The notes beneath the pieces were generated by a model. The model saw nothing but the letters and a program-made list of their open reading frames with translations, searched no databases and was not told where the DNA came from. Below, piece by piece: positions 43,686 to 54,047 of a stretch of DNA of 62,747 nucleotides (positions are counted from its first letter, which is position 1; each line of letters starts with the position of its first letter). The position numbers and the translations under genes are program-made. The DNA comes from BTRG01 sp036986275 (lineage in GTDB: Bacteria; Pseudomonadota; Gammaproteobacteria; Acidiferrobacterales; SZUA-150). The DNA lies in the NCBI GenBank assembly GCA_036986275.1, contig BTRG01000005.1, positions 1-62,747 of the forward strand. Direction: 5' to 3'.

Positions 43686-44098
43686 AGAAATCTCAGTCTC
43701 ACATTAGTTCTCCTATCCCTGATGGTTGCACACTCCCGAAAGATCCGCATTGGGCAAGTGCGACAAATGGATTTGCCCAGTTTTTGAAAAATAGCGATAA
43801 TCGCCGCTGTTTTGGTCTGAAAGTTGTTCTTTCCACCGATACTATCGACACACTCACGCTTTTCCAACGAATTCCATAGCCCTCGCTTTGCATCGATCTG
43901 ATAAGGGTCACCACCGCGGGCCTTCAACCCCTCTGCAATTGCTCCATGCAGTCGTGCGCCGCACTCGGTTCTTGTTCCTGACAGAACTCTACCTCGCTCC
44001 ATGGCCCATGCCAGTCTTGGTCGCACAATCTCCCTGGACTCGTACCGCTTACTTCCCTGTAGGCGTTGGCTGGAATGACGGAATCAATCAGAGCTTCC
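43686..44098. other. Intergenic region upstream of the response regulator
   Basis: 413 bases without a recognisable gene. A minus-strand frame of 118 codons (43670-44026) begins within it and overlaps the regulator start; its product has no family resemblance. I see no strong hairpin here. Confidence 0.4.
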
Positions 44099-46402
44099 TT
44101 AAACAAATTTAACCGGCCCGACTCTTCTTTTTTCTGTAAACACTAATAATGCCGGCAGGAATAAAAAGTCCAGTATCAAGGCCAGTGATATCGTGATTGC
44201 CGTCAGCATACCCATTTCTTCATTGACCTTGTAACCGGAGAAGGTCAGCATGACAAATCCGGATACCAATATTAATGTCGTACTCCACAGTGCCGTGCCG
44301 ACGGTATTGAAAGTATGCTCGACTGCCTTGGTGGGACTGAATCCCCGCTCACGCCGAGCATGCAGATAGTTGCTCAGGAAATGCACGGTGTCGTCGACAA
44401 CGATGCCCAAGGTAAGTGCGACAATCACGGAGGCAGCCAGCCCCAGTTTTTCGAATATTACCCCCCAGATACCGAATGCCATGAAGGCCGGCATCATGTT
44501 GGGCAACAGGCTCAGGGCGCCATATTTGAAGCTACGCAAGGCGACCATAATGGTAATGGAAATAAGTATCAGCGCCAGTAAGGAGGCGAACAGCATGGTT
44601 TCGATATTGTTCTTGGAAATATGCGCAAACATCAGCGACAGGCCGCTGCCGTGTGTGTGCATGCTGGCCGGTGCATTGACCTTAAGCCAGGCCTGCGCCC
44701 GGGTATCCAGTTCGCGCAGCTGTTTGGAGGTATAGCCACGTATGATGACAGTGAAACGAGAGGCCGACTTGTCGACATCGATACGGTTATTCAGATCCAG
44801 CCCATAAGGCAGGGACATTTCATAGAGTAACAAGTACTGCGCAGCCAGATCGGACCGCCGGGGGATGCGATAATAGTTCTCATCATCCCCATGCATGTTT
44901 TTATTCAGGCGTTTGAATATGGTGGAGATGCCGCTGACATGGACGATGCCGGGTTGCTGTTTGTACCAGTTGGCAAAGGCCTCGATGGTTTTCAGGTATT
45001 CAGGTTGCTGTACGCCACCGGGTTGCCCGGAATCCAGCGAATAGTCGATGGCGTCAAAGCCGGTCAGTCTGGATTGAATAAAATCCGAGGCCCGACGTAT
45101 CTCATAGCGTTCGTCCAGGTAATCGATAAAGTTGTCATCGAGTTCAATGCGATAAATGCCGACAGCAAACAGTACCGAGGCCAAGGTTGTGGTAACAATG
45201 ATTCCTCCGCTGCGCTGGCTGACCAGGCGACTCAAGTTGGGATATTGTAAGCGTTCCACGCCCTGTGTTGTGCTCTGTTTCAAGGGTAATAGAGATATCA
45301 TGGCCGGCAGAAAAGTTACCGAGAGCACAAAGGCGATGGTCACACCCATGGCAACAATATTGCCCAGGTCGTGAAACGGGGGCGCATCAGAAAAGTTCAT
45401 GCTTAGAAAGCCTATGGCCGTGGTGACACTGGTCAGAAATACCGGCCTCAGGTTCACATCCATGGCGATGATAATGGCTTGATCTTTTTCTGTGCCACTG
45501 CGCAAGCGTTGTAAAAAGGTCATCAGGATATGGATGCTGTCGGCAATGGCCAGCGTCATGATGACAGTGGGCGCGGCTCCGGAGGCCGGGTTCAAGGGGA
45601 TGCCAAACCAGCCTGCCAGGCCTATGGCGGTAAACGACGATAGACCAATCAGCAAGACCGTCACCGTGGTCCCTGTCACGGATCGCAGCAGAGCCCCGGT
45701 AATGACCAGCATGATAAGCACCATGATAGGTGATAAGGTTTTTATGTCATCCCGGGTTGCTTCAATCAGCGCATTGTCAAAGGGGATGGCGCCACTGAGA
45801 TAGATTTTGAGTTGCGGGTGGCGGCCCTGGATTTCATCGACCAACAAACGTGCCGCCTGGGTAATGCGCGCCAACTCATCACCCGATGCACTGGGCCGTA
45901 TGACGTTGGCATTGATCGCCGTGATGCCACCCGCGGGTGATAGCAGGCGATTGATCAGTGTGGTCTCCGCCAGCGCAATGGCCTTGATGTTTGTTAGTGC
46001 CTGATTACTGAGATGGGCTGCATCTTCTACCAGATTGCGGACAATAAATTCATCACCACGGGCCGATGTGTGTTGGAAATTGGTGAGGGAGTCAACGCGA
46101 TTGACGAAGGGCAGTTGCCAGGCCTTGTCGGTAAGTTCTTCAATGGCGGCCAGTGTCTTGCGTGTAAAAACAGTACCGTCACGCGCCTCGATGGCGAAGT
46201 AGACGTTTTCGTTTTTGGTGTATTTGTCTTCCAGGGTCTCGAAGGCGCGCAGGTTTGGGTTCTTGTCGCTGAACCAGTAGCGGGTGTCGTCATTGAATTC
46301 CAGGAATTGGACGCCGCTTCCACTCGCGGCCACAAAGATGAGCGTGACTATCAGTACCCACGCTCTGTGGTGTATTACCCAGGTCGCTAGTGTTTTTCCC
46401 AT
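44099..46402 (-). CDS. MMPL/RND-superfamily exporter
   Basis: A 767-residue membrane protein with the RND plan in one chain: a membrane helix, a large periplasmic domain (about 40-210), a six-helix bundle (SPIMVLIMLVITGALLRS ... TVIMTLAIADSIHILM, in part), a second periplasmic domain and a second helix bundle (LGIVVDDTVHFL with the Asp pair of the proton relay). It belongs to the hydrophobe/lipid exporter group (MMPL, NPC1-like). The cargo is unknown. No membrane-fusion protein is adjacent. Confidence 0.9.
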   Translation of the reverse strand: MGKTLATWVIHHRAWVLIVTLIFVAASGSGVQFLEFNDDTRYWFSDKNPNLRAFETLEDKYTKNENVYFAIEARDGTVFTRKTLAAIEELTDKAWQLPFVNRVDSLTNFQHTSARGDEFIVRNLVEDAAHLSNQALTNIKAIALAETTLINRLLSPAGGITAINANVIRPSASGDELARITQAARLLVDEIQGRHPQLKIYLSGAIPFDNALIEATRDDIKTLSPIMVLIMLVITGALLRSVTGTTVTVLLIGLSSFTAIGLAGWFGIPLNPASGAAPTVIMTLAIADSIHILMTFLQRLRSGTEKDQAIIIAMDVNLRPVFLTSVTTAIGFLSMNFSDAPPFHDLGNIVAMGVTIAFVLSVTFLPAMISLLPLKQSTTQGVERLQYPNLSRLVSQRSGGIIVTTTLASVLFAVGIYRIELDDNFIDYLDERYEIRRASDFIQSRLTGFDAIDYSLDSGQPGGVQQPEYLKTIEAFANWYKQQPGIVHVSGISTIFKRLNKNMHGDDENYYRIPRRSDLAAQYLLLYEMSLPYGLDLNNRIDVDKSASRFTVIIRGYTSKQLRELDTRAQAWLKVNAPASMHTHGSGLSLMFAHISKNNIETMLFASLLALILISITIMVALRSFKYGALSLLPNMMPAFMAFGIWGVIFEKLGLAASVIVALTLGIVVDDTVHFLSNYLHARRERGFSPTKAVEHTFNTVGTALWSTTLILVSGFVMLTFSGYKVNEEMGMLTAITISLALILDFLFLPALLVFTEKRRVGPVKFV

Positions 46403-46730
46403 AACGACAGTCTACATGAAATTCAGATCTGAGATGGAATTGATGTTCAAAAACAATGGTTTGAACACGCTGCCCGCAGGGTGGATGCTTGATTAGGTAT
46501 GGTCAGGTAAGGGAGTGCAAAACACCCATTCCCTGGTAGTGAGTGGTCTATACTGACTTTTTAGACAGCGTGAGGGGATATGCAGGGCGTGAGCAGTTGC
46601 TGATGTTGAGAAATTTTCGGTGCGATCCCGTTCAGGGTCACTATAATAGGCAAACCTATGCCGGTACATGACTTTAAGTATTTCTTAATGCAGGATGGCT
46701 CGCAATACGTAAATCTGTAGTGCAGTTTCT
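46403..46730. other. Intergenic region between the exporter and a small secreted protein
   Basis: 328 bases. TATAAT at 46642-46647, 84 bases upstream of the next gene, is a possible -10, but no good -35 is present at normal spacing. An imperfect stem at about 46508-46530 may terminate. Otherwise I see nothing. Confidence 0.35.
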
Positions 46731-47030
46731 GTGAAAATAAAATTTATTATCCCTCGCGAATCCGCTGTACTTCCTCTTTTGTTCTCATTGCTCATGCTGA
46801 TGGGTATGGCCGGTTGGCCATGGTCCGATGAGCAACGTTGTGACCGCGGGCTGCAAAAGGCCTATGAAGAGCTGAAAGAAATCAAGGTAAAGGACCTGAA
46901 AGAGGGTATGGCGGTGACGCGTGCGGCGGCATTGCTGGGCGCCGCAAAAATCCATCAGCAGTTTGGTAAGTATCGGAGCTGTATCAAGAAGGTCGACAAG
47001 GCGCGCGACTACCTCGATAATCTCAACTAG
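46731..47030 (+). CDS. Small secreted or membrane-anchored helical protein
   Basis: A 99-residue protein beginning with GTG at 46731. A hydrophobic stretch (about 13-30) acts as a signal or anchor, followed by the segment SDEQRCDRGLQKAYEEL and a helical region with two Cys residues (RCD and SCI). It is not recognised; it may be a small TPR-like or adaptor protein. It lies upstream of the NUDIX gene on the same strand. Confidence 0.5.
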   Translation: MKIKFIIPRESAVLPLLFSLLMLMGMAGWPWSDEQRCDRGLQKAYEELKEIKVKDLKEGMAVTRAAALLGAAKIHQQFGKYRSCIKKVDKARDYLDNLN

Positions 47031-47151
47031 GTGTTCCGGGTGTTGTGATAGTCGGTGATCGGTCCCCTTTTTCAGCTTAAAGATCGGGCAAGCCACCGCG
47101 ATTCACATAGACACGGGGCAAGGTATGTTCCCTGATATAGTGAGGGTACAC

Positions 47152-47655
47152 ATGAAGAGTGAAATAAAATACCGCGGCAGAATCATTGATGTCACTCTGG
47201 ATGAGGTGGAGTTGCCCAATGGCGAACGTTGCACCCTGGATGTGGTGCACCATCCGGGTGGTTCTGCCATAGTGGCGCTGGATGCCGATCACAGGGTGTG
47301 CTTGTTACGGCAATATCGGCATGTCGCCCGGGATTGGTTATGGGAACTGCCTGCCGGCAAGCGAGACCATAATGAAAATCCATTAGCGACCGCAAAACGT
47401 GAGTTAAAAGAAGAGACGGGGTGTGAGGCAGCATCATGGGAAATGCTGGGTAAGATATGGTCCTCCCCGGGTGTGTTTAATGAAGAGATAACCCTCTACA
47501 TTGCCAAAAATCTGGATTATTCATGTACTGGCCATGAAATGGGTGAGGTCATGGAGGTACACTGGTTTTCATTGCAGCAGGTTAGGGAAATGGTGCATGC
47601 GCACGCAATTACCGATGCAAAAACATTGATTGGGTTGTCATTCTTATCCACATAA
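47152..47655 (+). CDS. NUDIX hydrolase, ADP-ribose pyrophosphatase type
   Basis: A 167-residue enzyme from the ATG at 47152, with GAGGG ten bases upstream; an earlier in-frame ATG at 47125 is also possible. The NUDIX box is intact: GKRDHNENPLATAKRELKEE, followed by TGC. The N-terminal sheet and GGSAIVALDADHRVCLLRQYR match ADP-ribose pyrophosphatases, which cleave ADP-ribose to AMP and ribose 5-phosphate. Confidence 0.9.
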   Translation: MKSEIKYRGRIIDVTLDEVELPNGERCTLDVVHHPGGSAIVALDADHRVCLLRQYRHVARDWLWELPAGKRDHNENPLATAKRELKEETGCEAASWEMLGKIWSSPGVFNEEITLYIAKNLDYSCTGHEMGEVMEVHWFSLQQVREMVHAHAITDAKTLIGLSFLST

Positions 47656-47719
47656 ATCTATATAATAGTTATGAGGTAATCAGCCCTCTTGTGCCCCGTT
47701 CCTCTATATTGCCCGCCTT

Positions 47720-47896
47720 ATCAATATCTTCAAGTATTGGTCATTAATACCGACATTACAATTAAGAGATAAAGTTGAAAGTACCGGTACCGGTCTGACA
47801 ATAGTAAGAAAAATTGTTAATGAAATCGGTAGGGATATAAGCGTGGTCTCTGAATTGGGAAAAGGCAGCAGCTTTATTGTTAAGTGGCCAATATGA
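47720..47896 (+). pseudogene. C-terminal remnant of a histidine kinase
   Basis: About 55 codons read INIFKYWS...LQLRDKVESTGTGLT, then VSELGKGSSFIVKWPI and a stop at 47894-47896. This is the end of a HATPase_c domain (F-box, G2 box GTGL, final GKGSxF). No start or upstream kinase sequence remains, so it is a fragment. The rest of 47656-48023 shows nothing. Confidence 0.65.
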
Positions 47897-48023
47897 CGAA
47901 ATGTGTTCGTTATGGATATTGACTACAGATGGTCGCTACATGGGCACAGCGAACACAGTGGCATTGTGTCTGCTGTGTGCAGGTTGAGGATCCGGTGTTT
48001 ACAGATTGCGAAAGTGACCCAAT

Positions 48024-48626
48024 TTATTGCCGGGATAAATAGGCCCTGAAATCCTGATTCTTATATTGATTGCTAATGACATATTGTAATGCCGAAGAGA
48101 ATTTTGCCGGTGGGTAGTATCCTGTAAATCTCAGGGTGATCTTACCTTCCAGATCATAGAAAAAGAATGTTGGAGTAAATAGGGCATTCAGTTTTGTCGC
48201 ATACTCTTTTTCCGAAGTGATTTTTCCATCAAGGCCTGTTACAGGCCGGTCCCCCTGGACATCTATAGAAATGACCTCAAAATACTTGCGAGTAGTTTCG
48301 TAGTTCTTTCCACGGGTCCAGTTATTTTTATAATGGGCCTTGCAATAAGGGCAGTATTTTTGCGCGAAGATTACGATTAAGCCCTTTTTCCCGGCCTCGC
48401 GCGCATCATTGAGGTCATCTTTCAGGTCAAGAAAGCTGAGTTTGAACCATTTTGGAGTTGATAGCGGCTCTTTTAACGGGCGTGGGGAAATATAGGATAG
48501 TTCATCTTTGCCGTAGCTTGCTATAGGCAAGCACAGTGCCGAAGTGAGAAGTATTACGAGAAATAGTAGCTGGTAACGATAGTTGGTGGAATGAGGATAT
48601 TGATGGCTAGTATTTTCCGGTTTCAT
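48024..48626 (-). CDS. Membrane-anchored or secreted thioredoxin-like protein
   Basis: A 200-residue protein with a hydrophobic N-terminal segment (about 18-37, ASYGK after it) and a thioredoxin-like domain holding C92-P-Y-C95 in IFAQKYCPYCKAHY and FTPTFFFYDLEGK with cis-Pro. It resembles SoxW/thioredoxin-fold periplasmic proteins and is a relative of the 163-residue protein at 4342-4833. Redox partner unknown. It is divergent from the small gene at 48834. Confidence 0.78.
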   Translation of the reverse strand: MKPENTSHQYPHSTNYRYQLLFLVILLTSALCLPIASYGKDELSYISPRPLKEPLSTPKWFKLSFLDLKDDLNDAREAGKKGLIVIFAQKYCPYCKAHYKNNWTRGKNYETTRKYFEVISIDVQGDRPVTGLDGKITSEKEYATKLNALFTPTFFFYDLEGKITLRFTGYYPPAKFSSALQYVISNQYKNQDFRAYLSRQ

Positions 48627-48833
48627 GTTAAGTTTACCTGAATCCTGATGCGACTAATAACAGCAGTATATTTAGATACAATTTTACAAGAAAGTTTCGA
48701 ACCGAGTGTTATTATATCTGCTATTTTTTATACTTCACAGCTAGTGAAAGCAATCAAAGGTAACCGATAGGCAGGCAATATCTGTTGCCCATATTATTCT
48801 GATATCAATTAAAAGAACTGAGGCAATCTGGAA

Positions 48834-49250
48834 ATGAACAAGCAATCGCATATCAGTGCGCTATCACCCCGTGAAAGGAAGGCCCTGACTCGCGTCATAA
48901 TGGAGCTACTGGAAGACTGGAAAGTAAAGGCCAAAGATCAGGTGAGCCTGCTGGCCTTACCGGAAGGGACAAAGCCACGTGCCCTCAAAAAATATCATAA
49001 GGATGAACCTTTACCCGATATGGAAGAGGTGAATGAAAGACTATCACATTTGCTCGGCATAGCAGATGCTTTGCATACCTCATATCCACGTAACGCCATG
49101 ATGGGCGCCTACTGGTTAAGTCTCCCCAATGACAGATTCTCCGGAAGAATGCCAATTACTGTCATGCTGGAGGATGGCCTGGAGGGTATTATCGCCGTAA
49201 GGGCTCACCTGGACTGTGCATGGGACTGGTATCGGGATGAGAGTTCCTGA
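48834..49250 (+). CDS. MbcA/ParS/Xre-type antitoxin-like protein without a visible toxin
   Basis: A 138-residue cytoplasmic protein. The layout, an N-terminal helical region (ALSPRERKALTRVIMELLEDW) and a C-terminal portion with RLSHLLGIADALHTSYP, LPNDRFSGRMPITVMLEDG and HLDCAWDW, is that of DUF2384 toxin-binding antitoxins that pair with RES-domain toxins. No RES gene is adjacent: the next gene is a kinase on the other strand. It may be orphaned or serve a chromosomal role. Confidence 0.7.
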   Translation: MNKQSHISALSPRERKALTRVIMELLEDWKVKAKDQVSLLALPEGTKPRALKKYHKDEPLPDMEEVNERLSHLLGIADALHTSYPRNAMMGAYWLSLPNDRFSGRMPITVMLEDGLEGIIAVRAHLDCAWDWYRDESS

Positions 49251-49319
49251 CTAGTAAATGTTGATTAGGTTATCGAAGGTCTGATTAATTCATAGTATTC
49301 CTAAAGTCCGACAAACGAA

Positions 49320-52031
49320 TTATCGTTTGACAGGTATCTCGAAAAAGAATGTAGTCCCTTTTCCCAGCTCGGTAGTAAAGTCGATATAGCCATTATGTTT
49401 CTCGATAATTGCTTTTGAGATGCTAAGCCCAAGACCAGTACCACTGAGTTTCCTGGTATCTGATGTATCATATTGTGTGAAGCGATCAAATATTTTGCTA
49501 TGAAATTCTGCGGGTATCCCTTCACCATGGTCTGTGACGCTGATACGTACAGAATTACCCAGTAGTACACTGGCAATCTCTATCATTGAATTGTTATTTG
49601 TGAATTTACAGGCATTGGAAATTAAATTATTCATTACCTGAATGAGCCTGTCCATGTCAGCATGTATTATTGTATCCGCATCGACGTTTTCTGTTAATTC
49701 TATTTTACTGCCATGATTGATTGCATAGGGCATGTCTTCTTCAACTATTTTCTTAACAAGTCTGGAAACGTCAATATCCTTAAAGTGGTAATCCATGTTG
49801 CCAGATTCTATTTTCTGAATATCAAGCAAATCATTAATTATTAGCAGTAGGCGTTCCGCATTATTATTGGCGATGGAAATTAGTGAAGCCAAGTTTTCTG
49901 GCAGATCACCATATGCACCACCGGAAAGGAGTCCCAGCGAACCTCGAATAGATGTAAGTGGGGTCCGTAGCTCATGACTAACTGTAGAAACAAATTCATC
50001 TTTGAGTCGTTCAATACGTTTTCTCTCTGAGATATCTCTTACGATTTCGACTAACCGGGGAGGTTCATTCTCAAAGGTAATATATTGCAAGGTGACTTCT
50101 GCTGGAATAATGTGGCCATTGCTATGTTGTTGCTCTGTCTCGAAAGTAATTGATCCGCCACCAGTAGCGATAAGAGTATGCATATGTTTAATAAATTTGC
50201 TGGTTTCATTGGCGGGAAATAAATGATCAGGGGTCATGTGGAGTAATTCTTCTTCAGAAAAACCTGTTAATTCAGTTGCGCCCTGATTGACATAGAAATA
50301 AACCTTGGTATCTGGAAAGAACATGAAGACACAGTCAGTAATCTGATCCAGAGTGCGTTTGAATTGAGCGAGTTGGTGTTCAACATCCCGTCTGTCTGCT
50401 ATTTCGCTGTTTAACATTATGTTTACTTTCTCGGTTTGTTGCGACTTGTATTGCGCAATCTGGTGAAAGTTGAGCATAAACGCAAAAAGTGTAGCAAGAG
50501 TCAGGCCAGTAATGATAACAACTATTGTTAGTGGTGATTCATTGGAGCGAAGGAACTCCGCTGTGGGCCAGACATTGACTTGCCATTGTATATTTTCATA
50601 CTGAAGTATTCTTCGAGACCCATACACAGAGGTATTTTCGTCAGCCAGTGTACTCGAATGGAACAGTATGTGATTGTCTCTTCTGACCGATACGTTAATA
50701 CGTTGATCCAGGAATGATGTAAGGGCGGAGCTGAATAGTCGGGCTATATTCAGTCTGGCAACAATAAATCCATAATTGTTCCTGGTATCGGAGATAGGTA
50801 TATATACATCAAAACTCTCATCATGCGCTGTTTTATTCTGGTCCAGTTGGACATAAATTTGTCCGGATAGCGCTGATTGCCCAATGGCATCTCGTGAACG
50901 TTTGCTGATAGCAGGGTTCCATTTGGCCTTGACAGGGTACTCATTAATTACTGCCAATCCCTTATCTAGAATAAATATAGCCTCCAGTTCTTTCATGTCA
51001 TCAAGATAAGCCTTAGCGTCATTCTGCCATTCTTTAAGGCTTCTGTAAGTATTGTCCTTCTGACGATCTGCCATGCGCTCCAATGAATGTGTTCTTTGGT
51101 ATAATCGCGCGCTAACATTACTTACGAATCTATCATTTTGGTTTGCAAGGCTGTTTTCTATATATTGAGCTTCACGTGTATTGATTGATTGCCAGAGAAG
51201 CAGTGTAATAAAAGCAAGAGACAACCAGACTACAATAAGAAGGCTGCGATGCCGACGTGAAGAAATATTGTTGAAACGAATACCATGCCAGGCATATGTG
51301 AGCAGGCAGGAGCCGATAACAATAAAGCCGGCTGAGGTATGCAGGGCCATGCGAGTGTAATGACCCCAGCCGTAGCTAGTCCTTGTATCTAACAAATACC
51401 CGGAGAAAGATATTAATGCCAGGACAAGTACCATGGATGCAAGCATGGCCAAAATAAAATATAGGTAACGAAAAATAACCGGTCGCTGTGCCGACAGGAT
51501 TAATGTGGTGCCTATCAGGAGAAAAGTCAGTCCGGTATTGGGCGCCATGCGTCCTGGATGTGTGGTATGAAGTGTTATATATGCTTTTAAAAACAATTCA
51601 TCAATACCAAGATTCGCTCCTGTCATATACTGAAATAATGTTAGAGAACTCAATATGGCAAGAGCTATGCCAGCGTAGAATCTTAACCTGACATGCTCTA
51701 AAGACAAGGCAAGCAGACCTATACCACTGAATACAAACCCGAGAGCAGTATTAAATTGCATGGGGGTCAGGGTGGGAAGCACTTGAATAAGTGCTGGACT
51801 GTTAATAATCCATCCCAGCATAACAACAAGGCCGAGTGTAATCCCGGCCAGGCCGCAGATGAGCATGATCCTTTTGGTGCTATTATCGAGAACGACCACG
51901 GAGTGGCGAGAATCTGTAGCAGGATCTCCCTTTTTTAAGAAAGAAAAGTCCAAATTATCGTCCTTGTGTCTCCAGAAAGAAAATAACGACATAAGAGTAA
52001 ACGGATTTGTTGTTATGTTACTGCATGCCAT
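49320..52031 (-). CDS. Large membrane sensor histidine kinase with PAS domain
   Basis: A 903-residue kinase (890 if the second ATG at 51992 is used). It has about eight N-terminal membrane helices (60-270), an extracytoplasmic sensor domain of about 210 residues between two further helices (to about 525), a PAS domain (near 570-690), a HisKA domain with STVSHELRTPLTSIRGSLGLL and a complete HATPase (LISNACKFT, DHGEGIPAEF, GTGLGLSISKA). There is no receiver. It follows the ABC exporter gene on the same strand, overlapping its end by 14 bases if the first start is used. Ligand unknown. Confidence 0.9.
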   Translation of the reverse strand: MACSNITTNPFTLMSLFSFWRHKDDNLDFSFLKKGDPATDSRHSVVVLDNSTKRIMLICGLAGITLGLVVMLGWIINSPALIQVLPTLTPMQFNTALGFVFSGIGLLALSLEHVRLRFYAGIALAILSSLTLFQYMTGANLGIDELFLKAYITLHTTHPGRMAPNTGLTFLLIGTTLILSAQRPVIFRYLYFILAMLASMVLVLALISFSGYLLDTRTSYGWGHYTRMALHTSAGFIVIGSCLLTYAWHGIRFNNISSRRHRSLLIVVWLSLAFITLLLWQSINTREAQYIENSLANQNDRFVSNVSARLYQRTHSLERMADRQKDNTYRSLKEWQNDAKAYLDDMKELEAIFILDKGLAVINEYPVKAKWNPAISKRSRDAIGQSALSGQIYVQLDQNKTAHDESFDVYIPISDTRNNYGFIVARLNIARLFSSALTSFLDQRINVSVRRDNHILFHSSTLADENTSVYGSRRILQYENIQWQVNVWPTAEFLRSNESPLTIVVIITGLTLATLFAFMLNFHQIAQYKSQQTEKVNIMLNSEIADRRDVEHQLAQFKRTLDQITDCVFMFFPDTKVYFYVNQGATELTGFSEEELLHMTPDHLFPANETSKFIKHMHTLIATGGGSITFETEQQHSNGHIIPAEVTLQYITFENEPPRLVEIVRDISERKRIERLKDEFVSTVSHELRTPLTSIRGSLGLLSGGAYGDLPENLASLISIANNNAERLLLIINDLLDIQKIESGNMDYHFKDIDVSRLVKKIVEEDMPYAINHGSKIELTENVDADTIIHADMDRLIQVMNNLISNACKFTNNNSMIEIASVLLGNSVRISVTDHGEGIPAEFHSKIFDRFTQYDTSDTRKLSGTGLGLSISKAIIEKHNGYIDFTTELGKGTTFFFEIPVKR

Positions 52032-53850
52032 ACAGGCGTTGGTATAATCCTTTTGCCTGTATTAAATCAGAATGTGCACCTTGTTCTATAATATGACCAT
52101 CCTCAAATACGAATACCCTGTCTGCCTGCCTGATCGCACTCAGTCTGTGGGCGATAATAAGTGTTGTGTGACCCTGTAGTTCCTGTTTGAGTGCCTCATG
52201 AAGTTTAAATTCCGTTTCTGTATCCAGCGCAGAAGTAGATTCATCGAGTATGACTATTTTCGGTTGTGACAAAAGCATACGTGCGATGGCCAGACGCTGT
52301 TGCTGCCCACCTGATAAACGGAATCCCTGCTTGCCAATAATGGTGTCAAGCTTCAAGGGCAGGTTGTCGATGGTTGAGGAAAGTTGTGCTGTCTCCAGGG
52401 CCTTCCATAGTAAATCGTCATCAAGCTCACGGCCCAGAGTCAGATTATTTCTGACAGTATCATTGAACATGGCGGGGCGTTGTAAAACGGTGGCAACATG
52501 TTCTCTAACAGTATTCATGCCTATGCAGGTGACCGGGATTCCATCGAAGGATAGTGTTCCTCGTGACTGTGGATATAGGCCAAGAATAATCTGAACCAGT
52601 GTCGATTTACCGCCACCACTGGCGCCCACCAGCGCCACTGTTTCACCAGCCTTGATGTCGAGTGTGACGCCTTTTAACACCCATTCATTCGGTCGATAAC
52701 AAAACCAGATATTCTCCAGTTTGATACTGCTGGTGAGTTTACCGGAAAAAGGGTTCTCCTGGTGCGGGTAGGCCGGTTCCAGGGTCAGTTCGGTGAGTTG
52801 ATTAATACGCGCCAGAGCGGCCTTGGCGCTATAGTAGGCGTATTGAACACCCAATAATTCCTGCACGGGCGCCATCATAAACCAGAGATAACCAAATACC
52901 GCCATCATTTGACCGATGGTTAAATCGGAAAAGACGACCATTAACATACTAATGGCACGGAAGCTGTCAAAGCCGATCAGGAATACACCAAAGGAAAAAC
53001 GTCCGGCTGCATCAGATTTCCAGGAATAGGCAGCCGAGTGCGTCCTGATATTCCTGGCCAGTCCGGCAAGACGAGACAGATAGTGTTGTTCCCGATTACT
53101 GGCGCGGATCTGTTGTATACCTTCCAGGGTTTCAACCAGTGATTGCTGGAATAATTCAAAAGCGGAGTTTTCCTGTTTCTTGAGCTGTTTGACTTTCTTG
53201 CCAAGAACAATGGTGAAATAAATCACCAGCGGGTTCATAAATAAAATAAAGAGTGCCAGCTGCCATTGCATCCATAACAGGACGGCTGTTACGCCCACCA
53301 GCGTCAGCAAGGCGATCAGGGTCTTGCTGAGTGAGGCGCCAAGAAAGTCATCTATCGTGCTGAGGTCGGTGACGAAACGAGAGGCCACTGCACCTGAACC
53401 CAGGGATTCATATTCCGCCATGGAGATTCTTTGCAGGCGCAGCAATAAGGCATGGCGTATGCGGAAGCATACATCCTTGCTGATGAGAGTGAATTGCCGG
53501 GTTTGCCAGACCCCTAGCCCCAGGCTGCTCAGGCGTAAAAATATTGTTAGCAAGAAAATGGCACCAATATAGAGCATGGGTCCATACCAGGGTGGGGGAA
53601 ACAGAGGATTGAGCATCGAAACCAGGATACCGGGTTGTTGTAGCAAGACTTCATCCACTAGCAGAGGCATCAAGAGTGGCAGGGGGGTGCTGGCCAGTGC
53701 CGCCAACATGGCAATACCCTGTGCCAAAACCAATTGGCGCCTATGCCGAGAGGCTATCCCCGCTATCCAGATCCAGGTAAAGCCTTCGGGACCCGTAGGG
53801 TCCTGCGGCAGCGGGTTGGGCTTGAATGAATCGGGAAGTTTCATGGCCAC
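52018..53850 (-). CDS. ABC exporter (fused membrane and ATPase domains)
   Basis: A 610-residue half-transporter with six membrane helices (about 35-330) and a nucleotide-binding domain: Walker A GASGGGKST, signature LSGGQQQRLAI, Walker B KIVILDESTSALD, and a switch His in IIAHRLSAI. It is of the MsbA/ATM-like type that works as a homodimer for lipid, peptide or drug export. The C-terminal end contacts the large kinase gene. It is divergent from the hybrid-kinase operon by 197 bases. Confidence 0.93.
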   Translation of the reverse strand: MAMKLPDSFKPNPLPQDPTGPEGFTWIWIAGIASRHRRQLVLAQGIAMLAALASTPLPLLMPLLVDEVLLQQPGILVSMLNPLFPPPWYGPMLYIGAIFLLTIFLRLSSLGLGVWQTRQFTLISKDVCFRIRHALLLRLQRISMAEYESLGSGAVASRFVTDLSTIDDFLGASLSKTLIALLTLVGVTAVLLWMQWQLALFILFMNPLVIYFTIVLGKKVKQLKKQENSAFELFQQSLVETLEGIQQIRASNREQHYLSRLAGLARNIRTHSAAYSWKSDAAGRFSFGVFLIGFDSFRAISMLMVVFSDLTIGQMMAVFGYLWFMMAPVQELLGVQYAYYSAKAALARINQLTELTLEPAYPHQENPFSGKLTSSIKLENIWFCYRPNEWVLKGVTLDIKAGETVALVGASGGGKSTLVQIILGLYPQSRGTLSFDGIPVTCIGMNTVREHVATVLQRPAMFNDTVRNNLTLGRELDDDLLWKALETAQLSSTIDNLPLKLDTIIGKQGFRLSGGQQQRLAIARMLLSQPKIVILDESTSALDTETEFKLHEALKQELQGHTTLIIAHRLSAIRQADRVFVFEDGHIIEQGAHSDLIQAKGLYQRLYGMQ

Positions 53851-54047
53851 TGATCATAAGCAATGAGTCGGAACACAGACAGCACTTTTCCTGCATATCC
53901 CTAAAATTAGCCTTGTATTAACCATAGATAAAACAGGCAAAAATTTAGCTATGCACTATAGTTACTCTGACAAAACCCGAAATCATAGCCCGCGATATCA
54001 GACCAGGACGGCACGGAATTTACCGCATATTCGAAAGACGAATAACT

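Noticed and set aside
43670..44026. 118-codon minus-strand frame before the response regulator
   Set aside because: Rich in Arg and Cys, without recognisable motifs, and it overlaps the regulator start in another frame.
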